In this document: positions 48,832-49,709 of the stretch, piece by piece
How the letters are laid out: each line of letters opens with the position of its first letter
Numbering within the stretch: position 1 is the first letter of the stretch
Made by a program: the position numbers and the translations under genes
Assembly (NCBI RefSeq): GCF_003864415.1
Contig: NZ_BFFP01000015.1
Coordinates: 1-49,709, forward strand
Reading direction: 5' to 3'
Length of the DNA: 49,709 bases
From: Ligilactobacillus salitolerans
Lineage (GTDB): Bacteria > Bacillota > Bacilli > Lactobacillales > Lactobacillaceae
Notes under the pieces: model-generated
The model's database searches: none
Seen by the model: the letters and a program-made list of their open reading frames with translations, nothing else
Told to the model about the DNA's origin: nothing

Positions 48832-49224
48832 ATGAGCGATTATCGAATTGGACAAGTTGTCCAAGGCAAGGTAACAGGGATCCAGCCTTATGGAGCGTTC
48901 GTTTCTCTAGACGAGCACAACCAAGGGCTAGTTCATATCTCAGAGTGCCATAATGGCTATGTCGACGATGTTAACAGCATTTTGCATCTGGGACAGGAAG
49001 TTAATGTGATGGTGATCGATATCGATCTTTATACACAGAAAATCTCACTTTCCATCCGCTGCCTAGAAAAACCGTTCGATTTCTCGCAACCGCGCAAACG
49101 TGCTCGGTTTCAGCATAAGAGGTATTGGACAGATCGGAACGTCACCACGGGATTCAAACCGATCAGAGAACGCTTAGACGGCTGGGTTTTGGCAGCATTA
49201 AATGACATCGAGCACGGAAAATAA
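48832..49224 (+). CDS. S1-domain RNA-binding protein (CvfD/YugI-like)
   Basis: 130 aa from ATG 48832 with AAAGGTGG upstream. N-terminal S1 domain (about residues 5-72; GQVVQGKVTGIQPYGAFVSL, GLVHISE, KISLSIR) and a basic C-terminal tail. Similar to general stress protein 13 and CvfD, which bind RNA or ribosomes and modulate translation. Confidence 0.9.
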   Translation: MSDYRIGQVVQGKVTGIQPYGAFVSLDEHNQGLVHISECHNGYVDDVNSILHLGQEVNVMVIDIDLYTQKISLSIRCLEKPFDFSQPRKRARFQHKRYWTDRNVTTGFKPIRERLDGWVLAALNDIEHGK

Positions 49225-49233
49225 AAAAAGTGC

Positions 49234-49263
49234 TTGACCGTACTGGCTTAAAGCTGGTATGAT
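49234..49263 (+). promoter_or_regulatory. rRNA promoter P1
   Basis: TTGACC (49234-49239), an 18-bp spacer and TATGAT (49258-49263) in the 49225-49605 gap, which holds only rRNA control sequences. Confidence 0.7.
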
Positions 49264-49320
49264 AGTTCTTGCCGTCAACGACGGTCACGAAATTTTGAAT
49301 AAATAAATTTTAAAATTGTT

Positions 49321-49349
49321 TTGACATTCAATTATTTCAATGATATACT
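49321..49349 (+). promoter_or_regulatory. rRNA promoter P2
   Basis: TTGACA (49321-49326), a 17-bp spacer and TATACT (49344-49349), near-consensus. Tandem promoters are usual for rRNA operons. Confidence 0.85.
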
Positions 49350-49489
49350 TTTGTAGTTGGCGTTTTTTAAAACTTGTTTTTAAATATTTTCGCTGATTAT
49401 AAAAAAGTTCTTTACAAGCAATGATGTTATTGATATAATAATCGTTGTTGCGACAAAGCTGATCTTCAACTTTGCTTGCATAGTAGATC

Positions 49490-49565
49490 TTTGAAAACTG
49501 AACAAAGTTTCGATAAATCAAATGTGTGAGGTCGCTTACCGAATGGTAAGTGCAAACAACATTTG
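49490..49565 (+). other. rRNA leader: boxA-like site and processing stems
   Basis: TCTTTGAAAACTGAACAAAG resembles the boxA antitermination region of Firmicute rrn leaders. Downstream, CTTACC-GAAT-GGTAAG (49535-49550) lies within CAAATGT/ACATTTG (49519-49525, 49559-49565). Confidence 0.6.
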
Positions 49566-49605
49566 CGAAGTCAATTCGCTAGTAAAATTTATGAGTCACA
49601 AACTT

Positions 49606-49709
49606 TTAAAATGAGAGTTTGATCCTGGCTCAGGACGAACGCTGGCGGCGTTCCTAATACATGCAAGTCGAACGCAATCTGTTAACAATGAGTGCTTGCA
49701 CTCAGCGAT
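49606..49709 (+). rRNA. 16S rRNA, 5' end (partial)
   Basis: The universal 5' motif AGAGTTTGATCCTGGCTCAG begins at 49614, followed by GACGAACGCTGGCGGCG and ACATGCAAGTCGAACG. Cut off by the window end in the V1 region, which is of Lactobacillales type. The exact 5' end is approximate. Confidence 0.97.

Noticed and set aside
49285-49521. 78-aa minus-strand frame before the 16S gene
   Set aside because: It covers rRNA promoter P2 and the leader, has no Shine-Dalgarno site and has an Asn/Lys/Ile-rich composition typical of AT-rich non-coding DNA.
1-49709. CRISPR array or insertion sequence
   Set aside because: No regularly spaced direct repeats and no transposase gene were seen. The only recombinase is the phage serine integrase.

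Overview
Organism and overall content. The window is a low-GC Firmicute chromosome, most likely a member of the Lactobacillaceae. Evidence: a comG operon followed by a class I methyltransferase, a yunD / yutD / HAD phosphatase / TIGR01906-type membrane protein cluster, DedA, a YumC-type ferredoxin-NADP reductase, a cyclophilin, an S1-domain protein, and the 5' end of a 16S rRNA gene at the right edge. Genus cannot be fixed from 104 nt of 16S. A siphovirus prophage of about 36.9 kb (2205-39084) is integrated inside comGC, the major competence pseudopilin gene.

Layout. 1-2204: comGA, comGB and the first 12 codons of comGC. 2205-39084: the prophage. 39085-40774: rest of comGC, then comGD, comGE, comGF and comGG. 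40800-49224: host housekeeping genes. 49234-49709: tandem rRNA promoters, leader and partial 16S.

Prophage modules, left to right: A118-like large serine integrase; lysogeny-module lipoprotein (Ltp-like); S24-type CI repressor and Cro with three operators between them and a fourth at the cro 3' end; Rha/KilAC antirepressor; small ORFs; RecT/Bet annealase, PD-(D/E)XK-like nuclease and HNH nuclease; DnaD-like initiator and DnaC-like loader; an orphan C5 methyltransferase; small zinc-ribbon proteins; a PnuC-type transporter; ArpU-like late regulator; a structured 355-nt gap with a tRNA-like element; a second orphan methyltransferase; TerS/TerL, portal, MuF, scaffold, capsid, Ig-like protein, connectors, major tail protein, G/GT chaperones, tape measure, Dit, tail-associated fibre; holin and endolysin; then an accessory right end with an acidic small-protein operon and a membrane-anchored EndA-like nuclease.

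Most notable observations. (1) Integration splits comGC exactly in codon phase, so excision across a 5-bp shared core would rebuild a 102-codon ComGC; this is the arrangement expected of a phage regulatory switch over competence. (2) The virion module carries three predicted -1 ribosomal frameshifts (capsid, major tail protein, tail chaperone). The capsid and tail-tube sites each have a stem starting 5-6 nt downstream of the slippage point, and the two appended peptides resemble each other. (3) The CI and Cro promoters each have a 17-bp operator filling the 17-bp spacer. (4) The attR-proximal accessory locus has a 14-bp perfect palindrome inside a strong promoter spacer, driving two very acidic small proteins, one with a nested in-frame start; this is an anti-defence candidate. 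(5) The prophage carries a predicted NMN/vitamin transporter and a DNA-entry-like nuclease beside the disrupted competence operon. All functions are read from sequence and remembered family features; no database search was run.
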